NCBI RefSeq assembly: GCF_042643485.1
Contig: NZ_JBHRSJ010000001.1
Location: 62,001-126,000 of the forward strand
Length of the DNA: 64,000 bases
DNA from: Azotobacter bryophylli
GTDB taxonomy: Bacteria; Pseudomonadota; Gammaproteobacteria; Pseudomonadales; Pseudomonadaceae
Direction of reading: 5' to 3'
Shown here piece by piece: positions 63,208-64,000 of this stretch; the stretch's first letter is position 1; every line of letters begins with the position of its first letter. The position numbers and the translations under genes were made by a program. A model generated the notes under the pieces. It saw only the letters and a list, made by a program, of their open reading frames with translations. It searched no databases and was not told the DNA's origin.

Positions 63208-63513
63208 GGGGGCTCCAGTGCGAGGGCGGGGTGGCCGATGGATCGCCGGTGCGGCGTCGGAACTGCGGCAAGCTTACACAGTTTCGGCTTTTCCGACCTC
63301 GCCATACGCGATCGGCGCAGGCGGTGCATTCGGGATGCGGGAGTGGATGGCAGGCCATGCTAGAGCGGCAGGCAGACAGACAAGCCTGTGCATCGCAGGC
63401 GGAAGCTGGTGTTTAATGGCCCGGCTTTATGCGATCAGTTTTGACGCCGGATAATTGACCTGCTCGGTTTTCATCCTCTTTCTCCATGATCCGGCGAAGA
63501 GTAGTCCCTTCCC
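63208..63513. other. Intergenic region upstream of the porin gene
   Basis: 306 bases between divergent genes. No small gene, terminator or recognisable operator is seen. It should hold both promoters; the AT-richer stretch at about 63410-63490 is the likely site for the porin promoter. Confidence 0.4.
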
Positions 63514-64000
63514 ATGAGGAAGAGTCGTACGAGTATCACCCGCCTCATCCCGTCCATCGCCATAGCCGCCTGCCTGCCTTCGGTCCACGCCGCCGAATCC
63601 GGCTTCCTCGAAGGCTCTTCGGCCACCCTGCAACTGCGCAACGACTATTTCAGCCGCGGTTTCTCCGACATCGTCGGGGCCAGCAGGAAGTCGAAGGCGG
63701 AGGAGTGGGCCCAGGGCTGCATCTTCAACTATCGCTCGGGCTATACGCCCGGACCGGTCGGTTTCGGCCTCGACGCCCTCGGCGTGGTGGGCGTCAAGCT
63801 CGACAGCAGCTCCGAGCGGACCGGAACCGGCCTGCTGCCGGTGCATGGCGACGGCAAGGCCGCCGACGAATACGGGCGAATGATGCCGACGCTGAAGGTC
63901 CGGGCCTCCAAGAGCGAGGTCAAGGTCGGCGGACTGCAGCCGGAGCTGCCGGTGCTCATGTTCAGCGACATCCGCCTGCTGCCGCCGACCTACCAGGGCG
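63514..64000 (+). CDS. OprD-family outer-membrane porin, partial
   Basis: Only the first 162 codons are present. A signal peptide (RLIPSIAIAACLPSVHA) is followed by ESGFLEGSSATLQLRNDYFSRGF, EEWAQGCIFNYRSGYTPGPVGFGLDALGVVGVKLDSS, GTGLLPVH and FSDIRLLPPTYQG, all characteristic of substrate-specific OprD/OpdK porins of pseudomonads. A Cys in the WAQGC segment replaces the more usual Phe. The substrate, often an amino acid or aromatic acid, cannot be predicted from the fragment. The gene continues past the right edge. Confidence 0.9.
   Translation, partial: MRKSRTSITRLIPSIAIAACLPSVHAAESGFLEGSSATLQLRNDYFSRGFSDIVGASRKSKAEEWAQGCIFNYRSGYTPGPVGFGLDALGVVGVKLDSSSERTGTGLLPVHGDGKAADEYGRMMPTLKVRASKSEVKVGGLQPELPVLMFSDIRLLPPTYQG

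Overview
The window is a 64 kb stretch of a high-GC gammaproteobacterial chromosome of the Pseudomonas/Azotobacter group. That placement rests on protein likeness and on gene order: a complete alginate operon in the Pseudomonadaceae order, selD-mnmH, folM/folX, a leucine dehydrogenase plus branched-chain 2-oxoacid dehydrogenase cluster, DUF3509, PsiE and an OprD-family porin. I cannot name the species from sequence alone. I saw no rRNA, tRNA, CRISPR array, insertion sequence or prophage, and gene starts, codon use and GC look uniform apart from the AT-rich region upstream of algD.

Layout. 1-9.1 kb: a partial cation diffusion facilitator, a small lipoprotein, the helicase HrpB, a YciC-like membrane protein, a periplasmic binding protein, RhlE, a BaiN-like flavoprotein and an HDAC-family deacetylase. 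9.2-13.5 kb: a bacterial RIO kinase, a non-haem bacterioferritin-like ferritin (FtnA type), a divergent cueR/copZ copper pair with a clear MerR-type operator, and a TtgR-like TetR repressor facing a Bcr/CflA exporter. 13.5-21.2 kb: a PepSY protein and cytochrome b561, a phytanoyl-CoA-type dioxygenase, a VOC protein, a hydrolase, a glutathione transferase, a DUF4892 protein, an AI-2E-family permease and a patatin. 21.3-30.1 kb: selD-mnmH, a GT4 glycosyltransferase, cysZ, HopJ-DUF1244, folM-folX, a candidate small RNA, a LysR regulator and a SirB1-like protein. 30.2-38.7 kb: leucine dehydrogenase with E1alpha, E1beta and E2, then DUF3509, psiE and a SWIM/SNF2 helicase.

38.8-55.0 kb on the minus strand is the full alginate operon algD-alg8-alg44-algK-algE-algG-algX-algL-algI-algJ-algF-algA. 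It supplies GDP-mannuronate (AlgA, AlgD), polymerises it under c-di-GMP control (Alg8, Alg44), exports it (AlgK, AlgE, AlgX), epimerises it (AlgG), acetylates it (AlgI, AlgJ, AlgF, AlgX) and degrades stray polymer (AlgL). A long AT-rich leader precedes algD, with a good AlgU/sigma-E-type promoter candidate and three CAAGGA motifs that could bind RsmA. Intercistronic hairpins lie between algD and alg8 and between algL and algI.

55.9-64 kb: yaaA, a His/Asp-rich cation exporter with a 10-unit hexanucleotide repeat, a PIN-PhoH ATPase with a strong terminator, moaC-moaD-moaE, rhlB, a carboxylesterase and the start of an OprD-family porin.

Most of this is ordinary core genome. The parts most worth a second look are non-coding: the candidate sRNA near 28.0 kb, the algD leader, the alg intercistronic inverted repeats, and a TtgR-type operator in front of an MFS rather than an RND pump. 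All assignments are by reading; no database search was run.
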